Positions 40,688 to 52,043 are shown, counted from the first letter of the stretch. The stretch is DNA of 64,000 bases from Paragorgia papillata (GCA_035771165.1 JAWNZC010000091.1:1711001-1775000); one strand, 5' to 3'. Numbers and translations: made by a program. Notes: generated from the letters alone by a model not told the origin.

Positions 40688-40746
40688 CGTTACACCCCCG
40701 CTATGTCCCGGGGGTCGGGGGGCCGTGGTTTCAATTGACTGGTGCA
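40688..40746 (-). repeat. Right terminal inverted repeat of the 8.75-kb transposon
   Basis: Reverse complement of 31994-32052: 51 outer bases identical, then two mismatches, then TGTAAC in common. The gene's start codon lies 170 bp inward of this repeat, so the promoter must lie in or next to it. Confidence 0.95.
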
Positions 40747-41101
40747 TTAGTCTCGCTGCTGTATTTTGTACACGTTGGAGCTTGTTAAGCTGCGTAGCAG
40801 GCAAACCATAATAGAGACTGTTACAATAGTCCAAACGGCTTGTCACGAATGAGTTAATTAGTATTTGAGTGGTTTTGTGTGTAAGAAACCTTCTAATCCG
40901 TCTAATGTTAAATAGATGAAGAAATGCCGCTTTACAGCACTTGCTAACGTTAGTATCGAATTTCATTTGAGAATCGAACCAGGATCCTAAGTTTTTAACT
41001 TCATTAAGAGTCAATGGGGAGGTATTTGCATTGTTTCCTTGACCCTGCGTAGACTGAATGCAAATTAGTGACTCAGATCCATTGGGGAAATGCTGCCACA
41101 C
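40747..41101 (-). mobile_element. LINE, upstream portion of the split copy
   Basis: The frame has reverse-transcriptase thumb-region blocks typical of CR1/L2/RTE-type LINEs: LTLNEVKNLGSWFDSQMKFD, ILINSFVTSRLDYCNSLYYG and LNKLQRVQNTAARL. The last block continues into ICNISRFEHITP of 31993-31620 once the DNA transposon is removed. The copy is 5'-truncated at about 41101. Confidence 0.88.
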
Positions 41102-41777
41102 TGTATGTGTATCACAACTATTTATTGGGATTTAATATATTGAGAATTATCAGTAGAACTGTACTGAAATATGGCTTCTACTTTTACCAGACAGTATACA
41201 AAATACTTACATATATTTTTTTCGATACATTAAAAGGATAACATCAACAACATTCTGGCACAGTATTATTGTACCAAGGGCCGTTATCCAATAGTGGACA
41301 ATGAGAAAAAGGTATAACATAATTATGTACATTATTAAATAAGACAAGCACAGAATATGAAGTATTGGCACTGGGAAGGTTTTGTATAAAAATACAATGT
41401 AGATAGGTACACCAATCTGTTTTCATTGTAAAATAACATAGTTACTTGGTTACTGTGGGAGCTACTGTAGAGGGGTGGGGGGTTAGTCTATAATTGTGAT
41501 GAATATAATTACATAGAATGAGATAATTAGCCTTCCCAATATACATGTATCCCTGAAGATGGGGCTAAAATTTCCAAGGAAGTGCCAAATTTATGCACTC
41601 CAGTCCTATTTGCTAAATTAGCCCTCCCAATATAAAACATCCAGTAATTGGATGATGTGGTTGAGACAGATCTAATACTCTATCATATTTTGTACTGTAT
41701 ATGTCTAGGAGCACATATTTAAATATAAATATATTTATATATTTGATAATAACATGATGATACCTTCTCAATCACTA
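41102..41777. other. No gene seen
   Basis: AT-rich sequence between the LINE and the MITE; I see no exon with splice signals and no defined repeat. Confidence 0.5.
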
Positions 41778-41915
41778 CAGTAAAAACCACTAACAAGAAC
41801 CTTGCACTCTATAAAGAACCCCATGCTGAAATTAAGAATTTATTTATATAAGAATATAATAAGAACCTGAGGCTGATTTGGTAAAATGTAGGTTCTTGTT
41901 AGTGGGTTTTTACTG
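41778..41915. mobile_element. 138-bp MITE with TA duplication
   Basis: Inverted ends CAGTAAAAACC(C)ACTAACAAGAACC, differing by one base indel, are flanked by TA (41776-41777 and 41916-41917). No coding capacity. It ends 21 bp before a splice acceptor, so it lies against the polypyrimidine tract of the next exon. Confidence 0.85.
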
Positions 41916-41936
41916 TATTCTTTTTAAATTTCAAAG

Positions 41937-42612
41937 AGGTTGCTTCAAGCCGAATTTGAAGATTCACCAACAGGTCTTTCAGTGCAAGAGCTAATGATCC
42001 GCTGTGCAAAATACGAAGGAACTCGTTTCTCTTATTGGAGAAGCGAGGAACATAGACGAGTAAGGATTATTACTTTGATCACTAATTGTTCATATTTTGT
42101 TACTTTGTTAATATCATGTTGTAGATCCAATTCTTTTATAATATTATCCATTTCAGATTCTTGGAATAAATGGTTATGAACCACTGCTTACGGTTTCATC
42201 AGGAACACTGGCAAGCAAAGTTCTCCATCTTCTTGGCCAGAAATATGACAAGTCCTCAGTGTCTGCCATTAAAAAAGAAATCATTTTAATAGTTAGTAAC
42301 TTGATTGGTAATACATACACACAGTACTGTACACACATATATATTATATATTATATATATGTACAACACATAGACTATATAGTTACTGTTAGTATATTAA
42401 AAATATGAAGTTCCCTTGGAACATTAATTCTATTTTTCTTATATATATAGCGCAAATTCATCAGGGAAACTTCCCTAGAACAAGCAAGGTTCCTAAAAGA
42501 TTTCTGGGGTACATTCTACAAATGGCAAGCAAGAACTTGGCCAAGCAGGATAACTTCAGAAGGGGGGATTGTGCTTCGAAGAGAAGACTCTCTTCATTAT
42601 TCCGAAGAATAG
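41937..42612 (+). CDS. 3' exons of the Gln-rich gene or of a separate small gene
   Basis: Three exons in phase 0: 41937-42059 (RLLQAEFEDSPTGLSVQELM...), 42157-42291 (ILGINGYEPLLTVSSGTLAS...) and 42451-42612 (RKFIRETSLEQARFLKDFW..., stop TAG 42610-42612), joined at GTAAGG/CAG and GTTAGT/TAG sites. About 139 aa, mixed alpha-helical and basic. The exons have no start codon of their own. They share strand with the gene at 30055, whose 3' end is missing, so the LINE and the nested 8.75-kb transposon probably sit in an intron between them. Function not recognised. Confidence 0.6.
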
Positions 42613-43950
42613 AAGTTTTAAAACTTTTTTTCCCTGATTACCTACTTAATATTAGTAAGAACTGTTTGTGTGGTCAATGCCATTTTCACCATTGACCCAC
42701 TATATATATTAAACACAGTTATAGTTTTGGCATGTTCACAATTTTAATAACAGACCTTGGGGGTAAAGGCTGGCAGTATATAGGGTAACAAAGTTAAAAC
42801 ACTTGGAGAGACATTTGCCCTGGCAGGATTAACACACTTTTAGAGGGCTGGGTGCAACTGCAGCTCCATGAACCAAACATGTGAAACTATTGAGGTGGGT
42901 TCAGGGAGCTACCAGCCCTCTAATTAAGGTGAGCCAATCCCAGACAAACCTGCATATTAAGTCTGTTTAGTATACAATTTGCATAAGAATAAATTTATAT
43001 CTTAGCATTCCCAATTGATCATGAGTATTGATATGTCAAAGGCATGTCAGCAGATGGGCTTTTAAAAACCACAAAACAACACCCCCAAGGGGCAGTTATA
43101 TATATAATGTTTATATATAATATTACATGTATATATTTGATTATTAGTATATGCAGATCTTTTGTAATAAACAGAACGATACGTCAATGTGTAAATATTA
43201 AATCTATTTCCAGTGTTGACATACAATATCTTAATTATTTGCTTTGGTCACTGAGATCATGGTCAATACTTGAAATAAATCCACACACTGATGTATTATA
43301 ATTATTCATTATGATTAAGGAAATTGATATGCATTTTGCTTCTACATGTATTAATTTATTATTTATTTATATATAGTGAAGTTTTGTAATTTTAACTTTT
43401 AAATATAAAGTCATACTTCATGAATTTATTGCAAGCAATTTATATATGTTGAACAAGAGTGAAGTTTCTCTGTATTTCTTGTTTTCTTCAATGAGTTAAC
43501 GAGTTAATTGCCAAAAATAAATAACATTATTTATACAAAATTTCATAAATACTTTTCAACATCCAGCGATCGTCGTTGTTGAGACAAAATTTTAAACTGA
43601 AGATTACTTGTCTCACATAAAGACATGGTGATATTTTTAAATACACGAATTTATATCAAGTGAAATTATTACTTTCACGTCACACAAACACAAACACCTT
43701 CCGACCTTCGGTCGTTATGAGGTGAAATTGAAAATTTCTATTAATAGCCTATATAAGTCTTGTCAAAGAAAACTTGATCATTAAATAAATGGGGGAAAAC
43801 ATCGTAATTATTACTTACAAAATTTACATGTAATAACGTTCTGTTCCTTTTATTAAACAAGACATACAGTATAGATCGACGAACCACGAGGTCACTGAGC
43901 CAAAGAAAAGCATCCAATTGTCTAACATAAGCAATTTCTCTCTTTATTTA
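42613..43950. other. No gene seen
   Basis: AT-rich intergenic sequence with short TATATA tracts. Scattered open frames lack splice context or recognisable motifs. Confidence 0.5.
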
Positions 43951-44480
43951 TACCAGGCTTGTTGCAGCTTGTCAGTTGTGGCAATCCAAGTACGGATTGT
44001 TTGTAACACGTCTGTCGCAGGTTGTTATCAGCTTAGTGCAGACTTGCAATAACAACTGGCACCAAGTCTCTTGGGACATGTTGTAACAGCATTGTTGATT
44101 GCATCAGGCTTGCTGCAATTTGTTTTATCAAGCCTGTTATTCTTTGTCATCAACAGGCTTGTTGCGGAATGTTTCATCAAATTGCTACGGCTCTGTGGGC
44201 GACAACTGGCACCAAGCCTGTTGGGACAAGTTGTAACAGCATTGTTGATTGCATCAGACTTGCTGCAATTTGTTTTATCAGGCCTGTTATTCTTTGTCAT
44301 CAACAGGCTTGTTGCGGAATGTTTCATCAAATTGCTACGGCTCTGTGGGTGACAAGTTCCAACAGGTCTGTTGCCGCAGGCCTGTTAAAGCCTGATCGAA
44401 TCAACAGGCTTGCTGCAACTTGTTAACAACCTGCAGCAAGCCTGCACATCCCGCAAATTGCAACAAGCCTGTGAGATTTC
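43951..44480. repeat. 150-bp tandem repeat rich in CAACAGGCTTGTTGC palindromes
   Basis: Two nearly identical 150-bp units (44052-44201 and 44202-44351) lie between partial copies. Each unit is built from the palindrome-like word (C)AACAGGC(C/T)TGTTG and its variants. Open frames on both strands across it arise from the repeat. Confidence 0.88.
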
Positions 44481-44653
44481 TGGCTGTGTAGTATATTATT
44501 ATACATCCATTAAAGTTGTTAAAAAAAATTTTAAAATATATACGTCGTAGGGTGTCACGCGGTAAGAATTGTTGGATACTGGTGACTAGCGACGAAGAAA
44601 TATAAACTCTCAAACAAATAGTATTTTACTTTCATTTATTTAAACGAAATGAA

Positions 44654-44734
44654 ATGGAGCACGAAGAAAAGAAGGACGAAGAAAAGAAGGACGAAGAAAA
44701 GAAGGATACAAACAACCCGTTTAATATATCTTGA
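44654..44734 (+). other. Small ORF with a 15-bp repeat
   Basis: A 26-codon frame with three perfect copies of GACGAAGAAAAGAAG-type 15-mers (EEKKD repeats). It has start and stop codons but no other support. It may be a short tandem repeat only. Confidence 0.2.
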
Positions 44735-47188
44735 AGAGAAACCAAGAAACCAAACGCCGTAAAACAAAAACTCCATCTGAATTCCAGTGTTTGTAGTCAC
44801 TCCGTGGTCAAATCATTTTAAAGTTAATGGTAGGATTCTTGTTGTTTTCAAGTTTTCGCTTAACCTAAACAATATACAGCTTCACGTTTTTGTGCTTTCC
44901 CTTTGCTCGTCCAAACCATAAATCAGCTTATAAACTAAAGCTAACTTAAAACACTACCCGTATAAGCTTATGTAGACGTGATGTTTTTCATTAGCATTGC
45001 ATGCACTGAATATTAATCTAAAAGTAACCAATAAAGCGGAAAACATGTTTAACAATTACAGTGGTAATCAGCAGCAGGAATTCCTCGTTTGACCAACTAT
45101 TTAATATTTAGAATTATTGGGGAGTGCACCCCCCCCCCCCCCCCACACACACACAGCTAGCCTAATAACGTTGTGAGAATGTTGTAGGAACGTTTGACTT
45201 ACGTTCTGAAAACGTTGTCATACAACGTTCTGACAACGTGATTTTGTCGACTCCGCTATACGTCGTCAGAACGTTACGATGAACGTTACGATTTAACATT
45301 ACCACAACCTTGCTACAACGTTACTGCTTTGTTGAAAAATCTTCCGAAATTTTTGGTATATTAAATCATTACCACAAGACAAGCATTAATTTATTTCAAA
45401 TAATCTTTATTATTCATTACTCAACAATATCACAAAGGTTTTCTAGTCCTACGGCGGTGACAGCTCCAGTTGTTGACTGTTGCAATGTCATGTTGTGTTT
45501 AACAATTGTGTTCGCCTCTCTTGATTAACTGCTTTCGATGGTTAATGTCCATACACTGGCTACAGAAGAAAGGGTCGAACTTAGCCAGATGAATGTCTAT
45601 ATTATAAAAGAAAAGAGTAGATTTGATTTGATTTCACGTCTATTTCATTGGTAGGAGGTTTTTATTCAATGATATTTCAGTCTACTAGTTCTCTACAATT
45701 ACGACAGAAAAATTAGTTCTAGTGACAAGGCAAATCAGGAATATAATAACGGGAGCAAGGTAAATAATTAACGGCAACTCGACTCTGTCAACTCGCTATT
45801 TAAACGCAAAACTTGCTATTAAGATAACGCGCTATTATTACAACAGTGTATATAGCTATCATTTAAATATCTATACTAGTATACTTACTGTATTATCCAT
45901 GTACTTGAAGGCTTTGTAAAATACCGTACCACAAACCAGGAAACCCATATTGACGTGAGACAAGCTGCGCGACAGTCAGGGGCGGGTCTAGGGATTTCCC
46001 GCACTTAGTCAAACTATCTAGGGGGGTCCGGGGCATGCCCTCCCGGAAAATGTTTGAAATTTGGGTCTCTGAAATGGCATTTCCCGCGTTCTGACAACAC
46101 TTTTAATCAAAATTTCTGAAGTTTTAAAACATATTTTTTAGCACATTTTATACTTTTTTTGAAAAAGTGTCAAAATTGGATTTGGATTAGTGAATTCTTG
46201 TAATAGTTTGTAAGTGCATAATTATTTGTTTCTAAAAAGAAGGCAATACAACAAACAGTAGAGATATGTGCTTATATTTAATTACTAACTCAAAAAATAT
46301 ATGGTTGTCAGAGTTCATCAGCATGCCTTGGAGACACCAAAAACATATTCTTGCAGTCAGTGAATTCAACATGGACAGCCTGACCAACATACAAGTAAAG
46401 GTCTAGCTGAATTTAATGTTCTGCATAACCCAAAGCAAGGGTAATGGGACATTTCAAAGACAGCTTTAGGAGCTCAACCATCTACATCATCCCAGTCATC
46501 CTAATTAAGTTGCAACTAATCCAAGCCATTATCCATCATTACCAATCTATGTTACTATGAGCTGTCTGGTTTTCAGATGCCAGATACTCACCTTTTACAC
46601 ATCTACCCAAGCAGACAATGTCTTGTTAAGGAATGATTTTATTTATGACCATAATGTGACATGGACGTAAAAGAGCTCAACTCTCAACATTATCCCAGTC
46701 ATCCTAACCCTTGAGACCCCAACAAATCTAAGTCATTATCTGTTTATATGATTTCAATTTTGTAGACTATGAAAGTATATAAACATTGAATACTAGAATT
46801 AAGCAGATATTGTATTTAAGCCAGATAATAAAATGTAAATAATAATTGTAATACAGCACATGTAACTGTAGCTACTGTACACATGTAAATTTATATTAAA
46901 AGAAGAAACCAATCGTCATTTACTAATCAAGTTTATTATGACACCACATACAGTAATCATACAGGACCACACATACAGTACATGACATGTTGTGTATATA
47001 TATTATATACTATAATACTTAATATTAAAGGAACAGAAATTAGCAACTGCCAGGTTGGCTGGCTAGGTTACAGTCTCACTCTCACAAAGATAAAATTAAT
47101 CATATTACTGATACTAATAAACCATGAAATCTCCAAGCAAGATCAAATTTCCAGCATACACTAGTCCGTTCGATACACGTTTCATTGC

Positions 47189-48692
47189 ACCAGTGTGAAG
47201 GTAGCCTCACATTCGGCCTCGGATTCGACCTCGGATTCAGCCTCGGATTCGCAAAGCAAATATTTCACCTTAAATAATTCCCTCAATAATCAATCGATCG
47301 GCACACACGATGCACCAATTTAAAGCTTATTATTCTATCTTTCTGGCCCAAGATTAATGGCGTTCGTTTGAACAATTTGTTGAGGGAAAAAAATAACGAT
47401 TGAGTATAAAGTATCCACTTTTTAGGTAAACAAATAGATCAAATTCGCCGGGACGGCTTTGGGGGGAAAAATTCGCTGGCTTCCCTTACTTTTTAATGCC
47501 CTTGCTATACATCAAAATGAAGCTCATTCTATCGTCTCGCTGGCCCAACAAAAACTAGAAGTGGCCCAGATCTGGTTCAAGATATATTAGTTTTTAAAGA
47601 GCGACGCCAAAACTGTCAATTGCACAGCGAGCCAAATTCACTTGTAGCCGACATGACTCTTTGGGGGGGGGAATTTCGATGGCTTCTTTTAGTTTTAACC
47701 GGCTTTCATATATATCAAAATGAAGCTCATTCTATCTTCTTGCTGGCCCAAGAAAAATTAGAAATGGCCCAGATCTGGTTCAAGAGTTATTCGCTTTTAA
47801 AGCGAGGCGCCCAAAATGTCAATTACAGCGCGCGATAAAAATAGAACACTTTATTATTAAATTTGGATGGTCTTGGGGGAAAGATTTCGATGGCTTCTTT
47901 TAATTTTAACTGGCTTTCCTATATATCAAATTGAAACTCATTCTATCTTCTTGCTGGCCCAAGGAAAATTGGAAGTGGCCCAGATCTGGTTTAAGTGTAA
48001 TTCGCTTTTAAAACGAGAAGCCCAAACTGTCAATTACAGCGCGCCGGAAATAGAAATCTTTATTAACTGTAGTTGCCGACTTTAATAGTCCTTGGGGGGA
48101 AAATTCCGATGGCTTCTGTTATTTTTAACCGGCTTTCCTATATATCAAAATGAAGCTCATTCTATCCTCTTGCTGGCCCAAGAAAAATTAGAAGTGGCCC
48201 GGATCTGGTTCAAGAGTTCTTCGCTTTTAAAGCAAGAAGCCCAAACTGTCAATTACATGGCGCCGGAAACAGAAATCTTTATTAATTGTAGTTGCCGCAT
48301 AGTCTTTGGGGGGGAAATTTCGATGGCTTCTGTTAACTTTAACCAGCTTTCCTATATATCAAAATGAAGCTCATTCTATCGTCTTGCTGGCCCAAGAAAA
48401 ATTACAAGTGGCCCAGATTTGGTTCAAGAGCTATTCGCTTTTAAATCGAGACGCACATATTAATTACACAGCGCGCTAAAAATAGAACACTTTATAATTA
48501 AATTCGTCGGGATGGTCTTGGGGGAAAGATTTCGATGGCTTCTTTAAATTGTAATCGGCTTTCATATATAATTGAAGCTCATTCTACCGTCTTGCTGGCC
48601 CAAGAAATATTAGAAGTGGCCCAGATCTGTTTCAAGAGTTATTCGCTTTTAAAGCGAGAAGCCCAAACTGTCAATTACAGCGCGCCGGAACT
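47189..48692 (+). repeat. Left arm: about six 200-220-bp tandem units
   Basis: The recurring core TGGCCCAAGAAAAATTAGAA starts near 47541, 47754, 47955, 48174, 48388 and 48596, with a diverged outer unit at about 47345. Outermost is a short GGCCTCGGATTC repeat (about 47213-47250). Units differ by several percent. Confidence 0.9.
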
Positions 48693-49083
48693 CATACTTC
48701 AAGGAAAATTTTAATGAAAAAAAAATTGGGGGTCACCAAAGTTTTTTCCGAATTAAATTAGTTTGAAGGGTAATTGGCAGCCATTTTGAAACGTCATTGT
48801 TGCCATAGCAACAACTGTTGCTATTTATTTGGTTGCATAAGATTTAGTTTTATTCTTTTTTCGAATTGTTTAATCACGTGTTTTGGACTCTCAAACCAGG
48901 TCGACATCACTCCAAAATTAAGGATTATCCTTAATTGTCAACTCGCCTAGAATTAAGGATAATCCTTAATTTTAAATGAAAAGTCATCCCCCATACCCCA
49001 TACCCCAACCCCGAACCATAACCCCCCCGGGGAACCATAAACCTAATCACAACCCCCCAGATACTAAACCTAGTCACAACCCT
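48693..49083. other. Spacer between the foldback arms
   Basis: Unique sequence containing two nearby ATTAAGGATTATCCTTAAT-type palindromes (about 48917-48976) and a C-rich CCATACCCCATACCCC tract. No gene. Confidence 0.7.
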
Positions 49084-50550
49084 CCGGAATTGCGCGGAAA
49101 TTGACAGTTTGGGCGTCTCGCTTTAAATGAGAATAACTCTTGAACCAGATATCGGCCACTTCTAATTTTTCTTGGGCCAGCAAGAGGATAGAAAGAGCTT
49201 CAATTTGATATATAGGAAAGCCAGTTAAAATTAAAAGAAGCCATCGAAATCTTTCCCCCAAGACCATCCCGACGAATTTAATAATAAAGTGTTCTATTTT
49301 TATCGCGCGCTGTAATTGACATTTTGGGCGCCTCGCTTTAAAAGCAAATAACTCTTTAACCAGATCTGGGCCACTTCTAATTTTTCTTGGACCAGCAAGA
49401 AGATAGAATGAGCTTCAATTTGACATATAGGAAAGCCGGTTAAAATTTAAAGAAGCCATCGAAATATTTCCCCCAAAACCATCCCAACGAATTTAATAAT
49501 AAAGTGTTCTATTTTTAGCGCGCTATGTAATTAACAGTATCGGCGTCTCGTTTTAAAAGCGAATAACTCTTGAACCAGATCTGGGCCACTTCTAATTTTT
49601 CTTGGGCCAGCAAGAGGATAGAATGAGCTTCATTTTGATATATAGGAAAGCCGGTTAAAATTAGAATAAGCCATCGAAATTTCCCCCCCAAGTGAATGTG
49701 GTGATACCTTCACAGTTTCGGCGTTTGCGAATAACTCTAGAACCAGATCTGGGCCACTTCTAATTTTTCTTGGGCCAGAAAGACGATAGAATGAGCTTCA
49801 TTTTGATATATAGGAAAGCCGGTGAAAAGTAACAGAAGCCATCGAAATTTTTCCCCCAAGGGCTATGTCGGCAACTACACTTAATAAAGATTTATATTTC
49901 CGGTGCGCGGAAATTGACAGTTTGGGCGTCTCGCTTTAAATGCGGATAACTCTTGAACCAGATATGGGCCACTTCTAATTTTTCTTGGGCCAGCAAGAGG
50001 ATAGAAAGAGCTTCATTTTGATATAGGAAAGCCAGTTAAAATTAAAAGAAGCCATCGAAATCTTTCCCCCAAGACCATCCCGACGAATTTAATAATAAAG
50101 TGTTCTATTTTTAGCGCGCTATGTAATTAACAGTATGGGCGTCTCGCTTTAAAAGCGAATAACTCTTGAACCAGATCTGGGCCACTTCTAATTTTTCTTG
50201 GGCCAGCAAGAAGATAGAATGTGCTTCATTTTGATATATAGCAAAGGCATTAAAAAGTAAGGGAAGCCATCGAAGTTTTTTCCCCAAAGCCGTCCCGGCG
50301 AATTTGATCTATTTGTTTACCTAAAAAGTGGATACCTTATATTAAATCGATATTTTTTCCCTCAACAAATTGTTCAAACGAACGCCATTAATCTTGGGCC
50401 AGAAATATAGAATAATAAGCTTTAATTTGGTGTATCATGTGTGCCGATCGGTTGATTATTGAGGGAATTATTTAAGGTGAAATATTTGCTTTACGAATCC
50501 GAGGCCGAATCCGAGGCCGAATCCGAATCCGAGGCTACCTTCAGACTGGT
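49084..50550 (-). repeat. Right arm: inverted copy of the left tandem units
   Basis: The core in reverse orientation (TTCTTGGGCCAG) occurs near 49173, 49387, 49603, 49770, 49985 and 50199, plus the diverged outer unit at about 50393. The outer 150 bp matches the left outer part base for base over long stretches. Confidence 0.9.
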
Positions 50551-52043
50551 TTTCATGGCAAAGCATCAATTCAACATGTTATAGATCAAATACAAGCAAA
50601 CGCGAATTCTAGCCCAAGAGTAAATCTATAAATTATCATAAAGACTAATGATATTCAAATCATACAGTATAGTACTAAGGGTTTCTTAATTCTTACCTCA
50701 GGGCTCAGACGACCTCAGAGCGCATCACTGATTCACTGTATAAAATTCTCGCAATTGATACTTCGATATATATCTTTTTCAATCCTCTGTAAAAGGTCAT
50801 CTTCAGTGCATAAAGCACTTGATGAAAGTTTCACGAATATTTCATCATAAAGGTCTTGTAGATATCCTTGCTATTGAGTGTTGGGAATATAAAAAGGACG
50901 CAGAATATGCGCATTGCCTCGTAGAACCACAGAAGCGATTGCTAACCATACTGATTACTCAGAAAGGCGCTTATCCTGAAAAATGACCTTTCAGCCTCTA
51001 CGCCAATCGTAAGTCGTAATTAGAAAAAAATTAGCCAATCAGGAACGTTAAAAGATCTTAAAAAACCAACCAACTTCGTCAAAAAGTGACTAACTGCTTT
51101 CCTTCGTCAAATTCATCAAGCCGAGAGCCTGCATCGCATTTGCGGCCTGGAAATGACTGTGAACCCGATCCTTGATTCTCCCATTATGTCCCGTGTATCC
51201 CACTGCTTCCCCTCGAAATCAGTCACAGAATTAGGCCTCGCGCATAAAGAAAACGGAAAAACGCCAACGGGGAAATTTTTCTGGCCTGAACTGAAGCCTC
51301 TGTAGATAGGCATTTTAAGAATAGAACATACTCCTTCCTACTAGATAATTATTTTTTATTTAATTAATTATTTTTAAGAAAATTATATATTCACGTCAAA
51401 TTTTCACTTCGTCGTGTGACTTAGTTGACGTAGTCTAAATCCGCCCCTGACAGTTAATGCCAAAGAATAGTTTTGAATTTCGCGGTCAAAGTCTATGTTT
51501 GAAATTTTATCATGAAACATCTCGCATTTCAACAAAAACAATGTTCCAGAAAGGTTTCCTGAACGTGTCAGAACAACGTTGTAGAAAAACATTCTACCAA
51601 CGTTAATACAACGTCGTTGCCAATGTCTCTATAAAACGTCTCGAATACTTCTTAAGTACATTTTTTAAGGTTGGCCACTAGAACATTAATTGATTGTAAG
51701 GTTAGTCCTTGGGTCAAAATTTCTTTAAAAGTATAATTCAAAAGCTTATTAGTTTTATAAGGAACGTCTGATAACGTTATGTCAACGTAGTAATACACTG
51801 TTAAACGAGAACGTTCTCACAACGTACGTGTAACGTTGTATAACTTGATCTATTGTGGACTAGAGAAAAACAATGTTGTGGCAAAGTTAGGTCCGACCTA
51901 ACCAAACCACAACCTAGATACAACGTTACGATTACGTTGTGTGCTAGCTGGGCACACACACCCCAGTCGCCACGCCCCTGAATATATATAGGAAATGGGA
52001 AGTTGTGAGAATATACAGTATATACGGTTTTGACTTTAGAGAT

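Larger units (their letters stand above)
31994..40746. mobile_element. 8753-bp DNA transposon encoding a DDE-like/double-PHD protein
   Basis: The ends are inverted repeats starting TGCACCAGTCAATTGAAACC and identical for 51 bp, flanked by direct TTA (31991-31993 and 40747-40749). The flanks are two halves of one LINE; taking out the element and one TTA rejoins the reverse-transcriptase frame exactly. The element holds one large minus-strand gene (40518-33143) whose start codon lies 229 bp inside the right end. It also holds subterminal GTTACAATCCCC repeats, a degenerate minisatellite (32225-32570), a tRNA-type SINE and a possible LINE scrap. A 3-bp TWA-type duplication is typical of PIF/Harbinger and is reported for some other groups (Zator, Academ). 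The protein architecture does not match PIF/Harbinger as I know it. Superfamily left open. Confidence 0.93.
47189..50550. mobile_element. 3362-bp foldback element with satellite-like arms
   Basis: Ends ACCAGT(G/C)TGAAGGTAGCCTC are inverted, with a 9-bp imperfect direct repeat TTTCAT(T/G)GC outside (47180-47188 and 50551-50559). Each arm is about 1.5 kb. Nine-bp duplications and long, internally repetitive inverted arms are features of Mutator-like/Foldback elements (family knowledge). No transposase is visible, so it is probably non-autonomous. Confidence 0.75.
45977..51449. mobile_element. 5473-bp element with CAGGGGCGG ends
   Basis: The ends match as CAGGGGCGG(G/A)T(C/T)TAG in inverted orientation. 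A 5-bp direct repeat ACAGT flanks it (45972-45976 and 51450-51454). CAGGGGCGG termini are common in hAT-like elements, but hAT normally makes 8-bp duplications, so the class is tentative. I see no transposase. Most of the interior is another insertion (47189-50550). Confidence 0.65.
45155..51950. mobile_element. Outer element with AACGTT-palindrome ends
   Basis: Both ends have CAGCTAGC followed inward by dense AACGTT/ACGTTGT palindromes (45155-45330; 51540-51950 inverted). Plus-strand (CA)n lies on both outer sides, consistent with insertion into a CA tract. Without the inner insertion it would be about 1.3 kb. No coding sequence seen; probably a non-autonomous MITE-like element. Confidence 0.6.

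Noticed and set aside
31994..40746. Assignment of the 8.75-kb element to PIF/Harbinger from its TTA duplication
   Set aside because: The duplication fits, but the protein's size, PHD fingers and motif spacing do not resemble the usual Harbinger transposase plus Myb-like protein pair; left unclassified.
47620..49267. Several 60-90-codon ORFs with WLLLVLTGFPIYQ-like sequence in the foldback arms
   Set aside because: The same frame recurs in each tandem unit and on both arms with indels; it is a repeat by-product, with no independent gene signals.
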